Assembly: GCA_009773635.1 (NCBI GenBank)
Contig: WSYC01000004.1
Location: forward strand, 1 to 54,348
Length of the DNA: 54,348 bases
Direction of reading: 5' to 3'
Origin: Beijerinckiaceae bacterium
GTDB lineage: Bacteria > Pseudomonadota > Alphaproteobacteria > Rhizobiales > Beijerinckiaceae
Positions 10,771 to 19,284 of this stretch are shown piece after piece; within the stretch, counting starts at the first letter, position 1; every line of letters begins with the position of its first letter. Both the position numbers and the translations under genes were made by a program. The notes below the pieces were generated by a model, which made no database searches, was not told where the DNA came from, and was given only the letters and a program-made list of their open reading frames with translations.

Positions 10771-11373
10771 ATGACAGGCTGGAGCCTCGACAATCCTCTG
10801 CTGCTGCTGGCGGGCATCGCCGGGATCTGGTTCACAATGCGGTTCATCGTGGGACCGAAGCGCGGTGCGCCGGGGTTACGGGTCCTGTTCGGCCGGGAGG
10901 CTCCGGTCCAGCTCAAGGGCATGGGCCGGGAGGCGATTGCCACCGTGCTGGAGGATACCCGGCAGTTTGTCGTCGCCTCTGCCGATCTGCGCGGGCTGGT
11001 GCTGGCCGGGCCGTTCGCGGTGCGCTCGGCCACGCCGACATCGGCCGTTGTGCTCGTCATCTTCTGTGACGATATCTCCGGTTATGCCGACAAGGGTTGG
11101 CTCGACCGCTGGGCCTACCCGGCGCGCGGGCATCTGATCACCGGGCATGACACCGAGCAGACACCGTCGGGCAGCACTCACCGGATCAGGCTGCGCGGTG
11201 CGCCGCAGGTTGAACTGCATTTCGTGCGCATGGACGGGATCGACCCTCCAAAAGCGCTGGCGCCCGCGCTGGCCAAGGGTTCCGCGACAATCGAGGACCC
11301 GTCGGGGCTGGTCGAGAAGCTCCGGCTGCATTGGGCTGCCCAGCTTCACAAAACATCAGCTGCCAGCGAATAG
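10771..11373 (+). CDS. Unknown membrane-anchored protein with a possible degenerate nucleotidyltransferase-like core
   Basis: 200 residues. One hydrophobic segment (about 8-27) is followed by a soluble part. The stretch with L-V-L-A-G-P-F-A-V-R-S-A-T-P-T-S-A-V-V-L-V-I-F has the rhythm of nucleotidyltransferase sites (G-S-x-A-R-G-x-A-x-x-x-S-D-I-D-L) but without the metal-binding aspartates. A later H-L-I-T-G-H-D and V-E-L-H-F-V follow the same fold order. That likeness is weak and is my inference only. It sits 144 bp after the CDF gene and converges with hemN, the stops being 12 bp apart. Confidence 0.6.
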   Translation: MTGWSLDNPLLLLAGIAGIWFTMRFIVGPKRGAPGLRVLFGREAPVQLKGMGREAIATVLEDTRQFVVASADLRGLVLAGPFAVRSATPTSAVVLVIFCDDISGYADKGWLDRWAYPARGHLITGHDTEQTPSGSTHRIRLRGAPQVELHFVRMDGIDPPKALAPALAKGSATIEDPSGLVEKLRLHWAAQLHKTSAASE

Positions 11374-11385
11374 GTCTGCCGGGTC

Positions 11386-12747
11386 TCACATCGCCGTCGA
11401 ATGTCGGCCCGTTCCGCGGGGCAGGTAGGAATCGAAGTGCGCGGCGACCAGGCGGATGAAGGGACGCCCCTGCACCGTCACGTCAAAGCCATCCGGCTTC
11501 ACGTCAAACCAGCTTGCATCTTCCTTGGCGAGCAGGGCCGCAATTTCCGGCTTCAGCGCCTCGGCAATCGCACCATGGCGGGTCCGCAGGGCCACAAGAT
11601 CGAGCTGAAATTTGCACATCAGGCTTTCGATGGCATCCCCGCGCAGGCGATCCTCGGCGCTGACGGCAAGCCCGCGCGCGACCGCAAGCCCGGATTCGTT
11701 GATGCGGCGCTCGTAGGCCTGCCCACCGGTCTCGTTCTGGACAAACCCTTGCGGGAACTGGCCGATCGAGGAGGCGCCAAGCCCGATCATGCAATCGGAA
11801 TCATCGGTCGTGTAGCCCTGGAAATTGCGGCGGAGCGTGCCGTTGCCGGCGGCGATTGCCAGCGAATCGGTCGGCAACGCGAAATGGTCATGCCCGATGC
11901 GGATATAGCCCGCCTCGACCAGCCGCTCCGCCGCGCGTTCGGCGCATTCGACCCGCTCCGGCATACCCGGAAGGGCCTCCGTGGGAATCATCTCCTGATG
12001 CTTCTTCATCCACGGTACATGGGCATAGCCGAAGAGGGCCAGCCGGTCGGGCCGCAGGGTCAGCACGGCTTCGAGCGATTTGAGCATCGCCCGCATGGTC
12101 TGGTGCGGCAGGCCGTAGAGAAGGTCGATGTTCAGCGAGGTGACCCCACGCTGGCGCAGGCCTTCCACGGCGCTCCGTGTCTCCTCGAAGCTCTGGAAGC
12201 GGTTGATCGCCTTCTGGACCTCGGGATCGAAATCCTGGACGCCGATGCTCGCCCGGGTGAGCCCGGCTTCCGCGAGGGCGTCAAGGCGGCCGTCGTCAAG
12301 GCCGCGCGGGTCGATCTCGACGGCGAAATCGCAGGTCCGGGTCAGCGGAAAGGCACTGTGGATCGCGGCGTTGAGGCGAATGATATCTTCGGGCTGGAGG
12401 ATCGTCGGCGAGCCGCCGCCCCAGTGGATATGCGTCACCGAGCAGCCGCCCGGCAGGTTGGCCGCAACGGCGGCGATCTCTTTCTCGAGCGCGTCAAGGT
12501 AGGGACCGATCGGCGTATATTTCTTGATCATGCGGGTGTTGCAGCCGCAGAACCAGCACAGCGTATCGCAAAACGGAATATGCACGTAAAGCGACAGGCG
12601 GGAGCCCGGCTGCATCGCGTGCAGCCATTCACGATACGTCAGATTGCTGACATCGGGAGTGAAATGCGGCGCTGTGGGATAACTCGTATAACGCGGCACC
12701 GGCGTCGCGAGTTTTGCCATCTGGCTCGGGCTGAAACTGGCGGTCAT
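11386..12747 (-). CDS. hemN: Oxygen-independent coproporphyrinogen III dehydrogenase (radical SAM)
   Basis: 453 residues (E. coli HemN 457). It oxidatively decarboxylates coproporphyrinogen III to protoporphyrinogen IX when O2 is scarce. The 4Fe-4S/SAM motif is C60-x3-C64-x2-C67-x-C69 in P-F-C-D-T-L-C-W-F-C-G-C. H-W-G-G-G-S-P-T and the C-terminal HemN domain follow. The start ATG at 12747 (M-T-A-S-F-S-P-S-Q) matches the family; the upstream extension overlaps the nitroreductase. An FNR/FixK-type box 82 bp upstream, in the gap after the nitroreductase gene, fits induction under low oxygen. Confidence 0.97.
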   Translation of the reverse strand: MTASFSPSQMAKLATPVPRYTSYPTAPHFTPDVSNLTYREWLHAMQPGSRLSLYVHIPFCDTLCWFCGCNTRMIKKYTPIGPYLDALEKEIAAVAANLPGGCSVTHIHWGGGSPTILQPEDIIRLNAAIHSAFPLTRTCDFAVEIDPRGLDDGRLDALAEAGLTRASIGVQDFDPEVQKAINRFQSFEETRSAVEGLRQRGVTSLNIDLLYGLPHQTMRAMLKSLEAVLTLRPDRLALFGYAHVPWMKKHQEMIPTEALPGMPERVECAERAAERLVEAGYIRIGHDHFALPTDSLAIAAGNGTLRRNFQGYTTDDSDCMIGLGASSIGQFPQGFVQNETGGQAYERRINESGLAVARGLAVSAEDRLRGDAIESLMCKFQLDLVALRTRHGAIAEALKPEIAALLAKEDASWFDVKPDGFDVTVQGRPFIRLVAAHFDSYLPRGTGRHSTAM

Positions 12748-12828
12748 GTCGCACCCTATCGTGTGGCCCGCGAGGACAATTGCGAGCAGACAGGATCGCG
12801 AGGCTAGATGGCGCCACGGCCCGGGTCG

Positions 12829-12842
12829 TTGTTCGATATCAA
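12829..12842 (-). promoter_or_regulatory. FNR/FixK-type box upstream of hemN
   Basis: On the minus strand the site reads TTGAT-ATCG-AACAA, nine of ten fixed positions of TTGAT-N4-ATCAA. It lies 82-95 bp before the hemN start, inside the 103-bp gap between the nitroreductase stop and hemN. hemN is a classical FNR/FixK target in alphaproteobacteria. Confidence 0.75.
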
Positions 12843-12850
12843 ATCCGGGC

Positions 12851-13435
12851 TCAGCCGTTCCAGATTGAAAAGACCCGCTCGAGCGCGGGCTTCGGTTTTT
12901 CAGGCGGCCAGTCGGTCGGCGTGCCGATGGCAACGAGGCTGACGAGGCGCTCCTGCGCCCCGAGCGCAAAGCCCTCGCGCATCGGCGGGGTTTCGAGGAA
13001 ACGGCCCGAGCGCACGGCCGCGGCAAAGCCGAAGCTCTGCGTCGCCAGCAGCAGGTTCTCGAGCGCGCAGCCGACCGCCAGCCATTGATCGGATGCGGTG
13101 ATCTTGGGGTGATCGGCGTCGATCCGGGCGATGACCGCGAGAATGAGCGGGCCCTGCGTGGCCTTTTCCCGTGCCCGCTCGATTTCGGGCGGTGGCAAGT
13201 CGGGCGTCAGCGCACGGCTCGAGGCTTCGAGAAGATCAGCCAACCGACCCCGGGCGGCCTCGGCGATTTCGAGAAAGCGGAACGGAACCAACCGGCCGTG
13301 ATCCGGCGCCCGCGCGGCGGCCAGAATGATCGCATCAAGTGTGGCGCGATCCGGCGCGGGCTGAGCCAGTGCGCGTGCGTTGCCGGATTTGCGGGCGAGA
13401 AGGGCGGCATAGGCCGGGTTGGTCTTGTCGGTCAT
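12851..13435 (-). CDS. Nitroreductase family protein, YdjA-like
   Basis: 194 residues, close to E. coli YdjA (183). It is probably a small FMN-dependent oxidoreductase that uses NAD(P)H. The pattern R-K-S-G-N near the start, A-A-R-A-P-D-H-G-R-L-V-P-F-R-F and the late V-A-I-G-T-P match the YdjA branch rather than NfsB. The start is ATG 13435 (M-T-D-K-T-N-P-A-Y); the in-frame extension upstream has no family likeness. It is on the same strand as hemN, 103 bp before it, and an FNR-type box sits in between, so hemN probably has its own promoter. Confidence 0.9.
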   Translation of the reverse strand: MTDKTNPAYAALLARKSGNARALAQPAPDRATLDAIILAAARAPDHGRLVPFRFLEIAEAARGRLADLLEASSRALTPDLPPPEIERAREKATQGPLILAVIARIDADHPKITASDQWLAVGCALENLLLATQSFGFAAAVRSGRFLETPPMREGFALGAQERLVSLVAIGTPTDWPPEKPKPALERVFSIWNG

Positions 13436-13723
13436 CGGGATCCTCGCCGGAATGCACGCGTGCGGGACCATCGATCCCGGCATCATCGTTCCCAAGTAGT
13501 GGCCGGCGAGGAGAGAGGCAAGGGGAGAGGCGGGCCGCGAATTTCTTGGGGCGGCGCCCCGGAAGCCCCGGATCGCCGGGGTGTCAGGTGAAAGCATCGC
13601 GCGCGTGCTGGACGAAAGCGCTTTGCGCGTGTTGGAATTGTCACAAGTGTTGCGCGCGGCATACAGCTTCTGCGGGTGCATGCGATTAGCTTCTCTCTGG
13701 ACAGGCAGGGATTTTTTTCACGT

Positions 13724-14986
13724 ATGGATCATGGTGATCACTCCATCTCGAAGGCTACGCTCGATCCGGCGGCGGATGCGGCAGCGATGCTGCTGCGTCT
13801 CGGGTTCGCAATTTTTGCGCTGGTCATCCCAAGCGCCATCCTGCTGTCGCGTTGGGTGATCGTTGTGCTCGTGCCCATCGGCGCGGTGCTCATCATCCTC
13901 TCGACGATCCTGCGTGGCGATCCGTTTCAGGTCGTCAAGTCGCTCGTGGCATCGCTTTTCACCATCCCGGGAATGACGGGGTTGTTTCTGGCGATATGGG
14001 CGATCCTGTCGCTGGCCTGGGCGCCGAATCCGTCGGTTGCCGCCTTGAAACTGTCCAAGACGATCGGCGTGATCATGCTGGGCCTGCTGGCGGTTCAGGC
14101 CTTGCCGAGGCGCATGCGGGCCTCCAATCTTCACCTCATCACGATCGGCGTCGGTCTTGGCGCAGTGTTGATTCTGACGACCGTCGGGCTTGAGGCGCTG
14201 GGGTCCGCGTCGCTGCGCTTCCCCTCGGTGACACCGGGGCGGGCGACCATCCTGCTGACCTGCCTGAGCTGGGCCGCAGCAGCCTGGATGCTGATCAAGA
14301 ACCGGCGGATCATTGCTGCGGGGCTGATCGCGCTCGTCTTCTGCGTGGCGCTTTTCGGGCAGACGGGTGAGGCCGTCGTGCCGGTTGGCGTGGGGCTTCT
14401 CGTGTTCGCCCTTGCTTGGGCCGTTCCCGAGCGCGCGGGCCGGCTTCTTGCAGGAATTGTCGCGACGCTGGTTATTTTCGCGCCGATGCTGGCGTGGCTA
14501 TCAAAGATGGTGGCGCGCGGCTTTTCGCTCGGCCAGGACAGCGCCGTGACAGCACTGGGTCTGTGGTGGGATGTGGCGATGACAGCCCCCCTCCGGCTGA
14601 TGACGGGACGGGGGCTGGATGGTGCATCAAGCGCGCGCGAAGCCGGGACAATTCCGGTCAACGCGCCTTCGACATTGATCTCCGACATCTGGGTCGATCT
14701 CGGTCTTCTGGGCGCGCTTGGCTTCGGCATTCTCGCCTTCCACGTCTTCAGGGCAGCGGGGCGCTTCGGGCTCGAGGTTGCGCCGCTGGCGCTGGCGGGG
14801 CTGGCTTCGGCCTTCACCTTCGCGCTGATCGACCGCGGCGCGACGCAGACCTGGTGGATGAACGGCATGACCGTTTTCGCGATCGTCCTGCTGTCGGTCG
14901 AGCGCGGGCGCTACCGCACGGTCCGGCCGCGCGCCTCGATGAAGAGCCGCGCCACGGACAACGAACCGAATGTTGCGGCTGCATGA
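13724..14986 (+). CDS. Polytopic membrane protein of the O-antigen ligase/polymerase (Wzy/WaaL) type
   Basis: About 420 residues with around ten hydrophobic helices and a larger non-membrane loop between about 260 and 330. That is the layout of Wzy/WaaL-like glycan ligases and polymerases (PF04932). The helix-loop with R-F-P-S-V-T-P-G-R, and the later L-W-W-D-V-A-M-T-A-P-L-R-L-M-T-G-R-G-L-D-G loop, match where those enzymes carry conserved residues. The start is uncertain: ATG 13724 or ATG 13676, neither with a good ribosome-binding site. No sugar-transfer genes lie nearby, so a role in surface polysaccharide assembly is inference. Confidence 0.72.
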   Translation: MDHGDHSISKATLDPAADAAAMLLRLGFAIFALVIPSAILLSRWVIVVLVPIGAVLIILSTILRGDPFQVVKSLVASLFTIPGMTGLFLAIWAILSLAWAPNPSVAALKLSKTIGVIMLGLLAVQALPRRMRASNLHLITIGVGLGAVLILTTVGLEALGSASLRFPSVTPGRATILLTCLSWAAAAWMLIKNRRIIAAGLIALVFCVALFGQTGEAVVPVGVGLLVFALAWAVPERAGRLLAGIVATLVIFAPMLAWLSKMVARGFSLGQDSAVTALGLWWDVAMTAPLRLMTGRGLDGASSAREAGTIPVNAPSTLISDIWVDLGLLGALGFGILAFHVFRAAGRFGLEVAPLALAGLASAFTFALIDRGATQTWWMNGMTVFAIVLLSVERGRYRTVRPRASMKSRATDNEPNVAAA

Positions 14987-15108
14987 GACTATGCCCGCAG
15001 CGTATCCGATTGCCGGGACAGGTGGCTGGTGCAGCCGGCGGAATGGGCTAGACTGACGAAAAAGCGCCCCCCCGGATGATCGGGCCGCGCCAGAAAGCGG
15101 AAAGTTCC

Positions 15109-16278
15109 ATGAAAATCGATTCGAAAATCCTCGCTCTCAAGGAAGAAGTAACGCGCTGGCGGCGGGATTTTCACGCAAATCCGGAAATTCTCTACGAAGT
15201 GCACCGCACCGCCGGGATCGTCGCGGACAAGCTCAAGGCCTTCGGTTGCGATGAAGTCGTGCCCGGTATCGGCCGCACCGGCGTTGTCGGCGTCATCCAC
15301 GGCCGCAACGGGCCGGGCGGCAAGGTCGTCGGCCTTCGCGCCGACATGGACGCGCTGCCGATCGAGGAGGAAACCAATCTGCCACACCGCTCGAAGGTTT
15401 CCGGCAAGATGCACGCCTGTGGCCACGATGGCCACACCGCGATGCTGCTCGGCGCGGCGAAGCACCTCGCTTCAACCCGGGATTTCGACGGCACGGTCGT
15501 GCTCATCTTCCAACCGGCCGAAGAGGGCGGCGCTGGCGGAAAGGCCATGGTCGATGACGGCATGATGGAGCGCTGGGGCATAAGGGAAGTCTACGGCATG
15601 CACAACATGCCCGGCCTGCCGCCGGGGCATTTCTCGACCCGGCCCGGTGCGCTGATGGCGGCGACGGCCTATTACACGATCACCATCGAAGGGCGCGGCA
15701 GCCATGCCGCCAAGCCGCATGAGGGCGTCGACCCCGTGCTGATCGGCGCGCATATCGTCACCGCGCTGCAATCGATCGCCTCGCGCAATGTTGATCCGCT
15801 GAAATCGGTTGTCGTCTCCAATACGATCTTTCAGGCCGGGGATGCCCAGAACGTCATCCCCCAACGCGCGGTGCTGCGCGGGACGGTGCGGACGCTCGAC
15901 AATACCATCCGCGATGTCACGGAGGCCCGGTTCCGCGCCATCGTCGAGGGCACGGCGCGGATGTTCGGCGCCGAGGCGCACCTCGATTACCGCCGGGGCT
16001 ACCCCGCGACCGTCAACCACGCCAAGGAAACGGCGTTCGTGGCGGATGTCGCGCGCACGATCTCGGGCAGCGATGGCGTCAACGACAACGCCGAGCCGTC
16101 GATGGGCGGCGAGGATTTCTCGTATATGCTCGAGGCCCGGCCCGGCGCCTTCATCTTCATCGGCAACGGTGATAGCGCGGGCCTGCACCACCCGGCCTAT
16201 GATTTCAACGATGACGTCCTGCCGGTCGGGATCCAGTACTGGTCGGATCTCGCGCAAGCCGCGACCAAGGCAAAATAG
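15109..16278 (+). CDS. M20 family metal-dependent amidohydrolase (hippurate hydrolase / N-acyl-amino-acid deacylase type)
   Basis: 389 residues. It cleaves the amide of an N-acylated amino acid, using two metal ions. The metal-site motifs are G-L-R-A-D-M-D-A-L-P, G-K-M-H-A-C-G-H-D-G-H, Q-P-A-E-E-G and, near the end, G-G-E-D-F. Histidine and serine of the dimerisation domain (R-G-S-H-A-A-K-P-H) are present. ATG at 15109 has GGAAAG upstream and begins M-K-I-D-S-K-I. The substrate cannot be told apart between hippurate, N-acetyl amino acids and related amides. otnK follows 87 bp later. Confidence 0.93.
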   Translation: MKIDSKILALKEEVTRWRRDFHANPEILYEVHRTAGIVADKLKAFGCDEVVPGIGRTGVVGVIHGRNGPGGKVVGLRADMDALPIEEETNLPHRSKVSGKMHACGHDGHTAMLLGAAKHLASTRDFDGTVVLIFQPAEEGGAGGKAMVDDGMMERWGIREVYGMHNMPGLPPGHFSTRPGALMAATAYYTITIEGRGSHAAKPHEGVDPVLIGAHIVTALQSIASRNVDPLKSVVVSNTIFQAGDAQNVIPQRAVLRGTVRTLDNTIRDVTEARFRAIVEGTARMFGAEAHLDYRRGYPATVNHAKETAFVADVARTISGSDGVNDNAEPSMGGEDFSYMLEARPGAFIFIGNGDSAGLHHPAYDFNDDVLPVGIQYWSDLAQAATKAK

Positions 16279-16365
16279 ACGGATGACCGCATCCCGGATG
16301 CGTGAAGCCGACGATCGCCCCCGCATCCTCGCCGCTCTGGCGGGGGTGCCAACACCGGATGCCTC

Positions 16366-17637
16366 ATGCTGATCGGTTCCATCGCGGACGATTTCACCGG
16401 CGCGAGTGATCTTGCGAACACGCTCGCCAAGCGCGGCATGCGGACGACGCTGTTCGTCGGCGTGCCCGAAGGCGGGTTCCTGCCGTGCGAAGCCGGGGTT
16501 ATCGCGCTCAAGACGCGGTCAAATCCGGTCGATGAAGCCGTCAGCCAGTCGCTGGCGGGGCTTGCGGCGCTGCGTGGTGCCGGGGCGCAGCAGATCATCT
16601 TCAAATATTGCTCGACCTTCGATTCGACGAAGGAGGGCAACATCGGCCCGGTGGCGGATGCGCTGCTCGCCGCACTCAAGGCCCCGGCGGCGATCGTCTG
16701 CCCGGCTTTCCCCACCAACAAGCGGACGATCTACCGAGGGCATCTCTTTGTCGGCGACAAGCTCCTCAACGAAAGTGGCATGGAGCGCCATCCGCTGACG
16801 CCGATGGTGGATGCCAATATCGCGCGCTGGCTCTCCTTCCAGTCACAGAACCGGATCGGGCTGATCGCGCTCGAAACGGTGCGGCAGGGTGTCGAGGCCG
16901 TCAGGGCGGCGCTTACGGAGGCCATCCGCCGCAACGAGAAGCTCATCGTGTGCGATGCGACCTCGGATGAGGATCTCTTCACGCTCGGCCACGCCGTCAA
17001 GGGCATGGCGCTGGTCACCGGCGGCTCCGGCATCGCGCTCGGATTGCCGGATAATTTCGCCGAGGTCGGCAAGGCCAGCGGCGGAGCAACGCTCGCCGCG
17101 CCCAAGGGGCCGGCGATCGCGCTCTCCGGCTCGTGCTCGATCGCGACCGCCGGGCAGGTTGCACGCCATGCGCAGGGCGCGCCCGCGTTCCAGCTTGATG
17201 TCGAGGCCATTCTCGCAGGCAACCAGAGCGTGGCGGACCTTCTCGTCTGGCTCTCGGGGGAAGCGGGCAAGGCCGCGCTGCCGCTGGTCTATTCGACGGC
17301 GGATGCAGGGGCTGTCGCCGCGTTGCAGGCGAAGCATGGCGGCACCAAAGTTGCGCATGCCATCGAGGCCTTCTTCTCGACGCTGGCGCAAACGCTTGTG
17401 GCGAGGGGCTACCGCCGCGTAATCACGGCGGGCGGGGAAACCTCCAGCGCCATCGTCTCCGCGCTCGGGATCACCGCGATGGGCATCGGCCCGGAGATCG
17501 ACCCCGGCGTGCCGGTCGTCATCAGCGAGGGCACCCCACGGCTCGCGCTGGCGCTCAAGAGCGGTAATTTCGGCGCGCCGGATTTCTTCGTGAAGGCGCT
17601 CGCGACCATCGACGCCATGCCGCAGGACGGGGGCTGA
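16366..17637 (+). CDS. otnK: 3-oxo-tetronate kinase (four-carbon acid sugar kinase, DUF1537)
   Basis: 423 residues. The opening I-G-S-I-A-D-D-F-T-G-A-S-D-L-A and the Y-C-S-T-F-D-S-T-K-E-G-N-I-G-P motif are diagnostic for the acid-sugar kinase family; in OtnK the substrate is 3-oxo-tetronate, phosphorylated at O4. The C-terminal nucleotide-binding part includes A-G-G-E-T-S-S-A-I-V. The stop at 17637 is one base before the ATG of otnC. The dehydrogenase that would form the 3-oxo acid (LtnD/DtnD type) is not in the window. Confidence 0.93.
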   Translation: MLIGSIADDFTGASDLANTLAKRGMRTTLFVGVPEGGFLPCEAGVIALKTRSNPVDEAVSQSLAGLAALRGAGAQQIIFKYCSTFDSTKEGNIGPVADALLAALKAPAAIVCPAFPTNKRTIYRGHLFVGDKLLNESGMERHPLTPMVDANIARWLSFQSQNRIGLIALETVRQGVEAVRAALTEAIRRNEKLIVCDATSDEDLFTLGHAVKGMALVTGGSGIALGLPDNFAEVGKASGGATLAAPKGPAIALSGSCSIATAGQVARHAQGAPAFQLDVEAILAGNQSVADLLVWLSGEAGKAALPLVYSTADAGAVAALQAKHGGTKVAHAIEAFFSTLAQTLVARGYRRVITAGGETSSAIVSALGITAMGIGPEIDPGVPVVISEGTPRLALALKSGNFGAPDFFVKALATIDAMPQDGG

Positions 17638-17638
17638 C

Positions 17639-18298
17639 ATGAGTGGATCAGCCCCGGCCCGCAATGAAGCCGCGTTGCGCGCGGCGCTGGTCGAAGCCGG
17701 GTGCTCCTTTGCCGCGCGCGGCCTCGCGATCGGCACCGCCGGCAATCTCTCCGTGCGGCTTGATGACGGCTATCTCGTGACACCCACCAACGTCGCGTTA
17801 GGGCGGCTTGATCCCGCGCGCCTCGCCAAGCTTGACCGTGATTTCGTGCATGTTGCCGGCGACAGGCCGACCAAGGAAGTTGCGATGCACCGCGCGTTTT
17901 ACGAAACGCGCCCGGGCACCGAGGCCGTGGTGCATCTGCACTCGACGCATGCCGCTGCGCTGTCGTTCCGCAATGATCTCGCCTCGCTTGACCCGATGCC
18001 GGTCTTCTCGCCCTATTACGTGATGCGCGTCGGTCATCTGCCGGTGCTGCCGTATCTCCGGCCCGGCTCGGACGAGATCGGCGCGGCGATCCGCGCACTC
18101 GCCGGCAAATACCGCGCGGTGCTGCTCGCGAACCACGGGCCGGTCAATGCCGGCGCGAGCCTTCAGGATGCCATCAGCTCGGCCGAGGAACTGGAGGAGA
18201 CCGCCCGCATCTTCCAGATGGTCGGGGCGACCAAGCTCCGGCTGCTGACGCCGGCCGAGATCGCCGATCTCGTGGCGACCTTCAAGCTGGAGTGGTGA
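17639..18298 (+). CDS. otnC: 3-oxo-tetronate 4-phosphate decarboxylase (class II aldolase family)
   Basis: 219 residues. OtnC decarboxylates 3-oxo-tetronate 4-phosphate to dihydroxyacetone phosphate and CO2. The Zn site H99-L-H101-S-T-H, a third histidine in L-L-A-N-H-G-P-V, and the catalytic-position Glu80 (R-P-T-K-E-V-A-M-H) match class II aldolases. The N-terminal G-T-A-G-N-L-S-V-R binds the phosphate end. The tight link to otnK, with one base between them, is what sets it apart from fuculose- or ribulose-phosphate aldolases. Confidence 0.92.
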   Translation: MSGSAPARNEAALRAALVEAGCSFAARGLAIGTAGNLSVRLDDGYLVTPTNVALGRLDPARLAKLDRDFVHVAGDRPTKEVAMHRAFYETRPGTEAVVHLHSTHAAALSFRNDLASLDPMPVFSPYYVMRVGHLPVLPYLRPGSDEIGAAIRALAGKYRAVLLANHGPVNAGASLQDAISSAEELEETARIFQMVGATKLRLLTPAEIADLVATFKLEW

Positions 18299-18301
18299 GG
18301 C

Positions 18302-18679
18302 ATGGCCGGCACTTTTGCCCTTGTCGCGCATGATCGGATGAAGCCGGCGCTCGCTGATTGGGCGGCTGAAAATGTCGAGGCCCTCGGCAAGCACACGCTG
18401 TTCTGCACGGGAACGACAGGCGCGGTGCTCAAAGAGCGCTGCCCGTCGCTCGACATCACGCGTCTCGCCTCCGGGCCGCTGGGCGGCGACCAGCAGATCG
18501 GCGCGCTGATCGTCGAAGGGCGGATCGACGGCGTGATCTTTTTCATCGATCCGCTCTCGCCGATGCCGCATGACGTTGACATCAAGGCCCTGCTCCGGCT
18601 GACGGTTGTCTACGATGTCCCGATCGCGCTGGCGCGCAAGACCGCCGATCTCCTTGTTGCGGCAGGCCTGTTCGCCTGA
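18302..18679 (+). CDS. mgsA: Methylglyoxal synthase
   Basis: 125 residues. It eliminates phosphate from dihydroxyacetone phosphate to give methylglyoxal. The fold landmarks A-L-V-A-H-D-R-M-K (phosphate end), C-T-G-T-T-G, and S-G-P-L-G-G-D63-Q-Q-I-G with the catalytic Asp, then D-P-L-S-P-M-P-H-D-V-D are all present. It begins three bases after otnC, so it is almost certainly cotranscribed with a pathway that makes its own substrate, DHAP. No glyoxalase gene is nearby. Confidence 0.95.
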   Translation: MAGTFALVAHDRMKPALADWAAENVEALGKHTLFCTGTTGAVLKERCPSLDITRLASGPLGGDQQIGALIVEGRIDGVIFFIDPLSPMPHDVDIKALLRLTVVYDVPIALARKTADLLVAAGLFA

Positions 18680-18731
18680 GCCAGGTTTGTGGCAAGTCAA
18701 CGCCTCCACGCCGGTTTTCGCACGGGAGAAC

Positions 18732-18760
18732 TTGTGAAATCGCGTTTTCGGCGCTATGAG
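18732..18760 (+). promoter_or_regulatory. Candidate sigma-70 promoter of the cold-shock gene
   Basis: TTGTGA at 18732-18737, a 17-base spacer and TATGAG at 18755-18760. The transcript would start near 18767 and carry a leader of about 165 bases before csp, in keeping with the long structured leaders of cspA-type genes. This is a match by eye only. Confidence 0.5.
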
Positions 18761-18933
18761 AACGGCATCGACTTGGCCGGACGACTGGGCCGCTTTGGGA
18801 CTACCGGGCGCACGTTCAGACTGCTTCTCCAAAGATCGAGACATGGGCTGGGACTTGGCCATGCCCGAAAACTGGAACGACGCGGGCCTACGGGGCCGCA
18901 CGAGCATGACCTGATAGTCCAAAGGAACGACCC

Positions 18934-19143
18934 ATGAGCACTGGAACCGTCAAGTGGTTCAACGAACAAAAAGGTTACGGCTTTATCCAGCCGGATGATG
19001 GTGGCAAGGACGTTTTCGTCCATATCAGCGCGGTGCAGCGCTCGGGTCTGCAGGGCCTGCGCGACGGCCAGAAGGTCTCGTACGAGCTTCAGGCAGACCG
19101 CCGCACCGGCAAGATGGCCGCTGTCAATCTTCAGGCGATCTGA
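18934..19143 (+). CDS. CspA-family cold-shock / RNA chaperone protein
   Basis: 69 residues, a single cold-shock domain. RNP1 is K-G-Y-G-F-I (residues 13-18) and RNP2 is V-F-V-H-I-S (27-32); G-T-V-K-W-F-N opens the domain. It binds single-stranded RNA and DNA. AAAGGAACGACCC precedes the ATG. The 254-bp gap upstream holds a candidate promoter and a long leader. Several Csp paralogues are usual in these bacteria, so no specific letter is given. Confidence 0.96.
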   Translation: MSTGTVKWFNEQKGYGFIQPDDGGKDVFVHISAVQRSGLQGLRDGQKVSYELQADRRTGKMAAVNLQAI

Positions 19144-19211
19144 TCGGGTTCAACCGGCAGAACGACATGATGAAGGGGCACTCCTGCTCTTTCATTTGAA
19201 TCTGGCCTAGG

Positions 19212-19248
19212 AGCCGTTCCGGCCTCGGAGCGGCTTCTTCATATTTTT
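19212..19248 (+). terminator. Hairpin with T-rich tail between csp and infA
   Basis: AGCCGTTCCG (19212-19221) pairs with CGGAGCGGCT (19226-19235) through one T-G wobble, around a GCCT loop. The sequence after it is T-rich (TCTTCATATTTTT). It is likely the csp terminator; as it lies only 36 bp before infA it could instead shape the infA leader. Confidence 0.6.
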
Positions 19249-19284
19249 CGCGCAGTGCGTGCGAAGCAACAAAAGGTTTGACGA

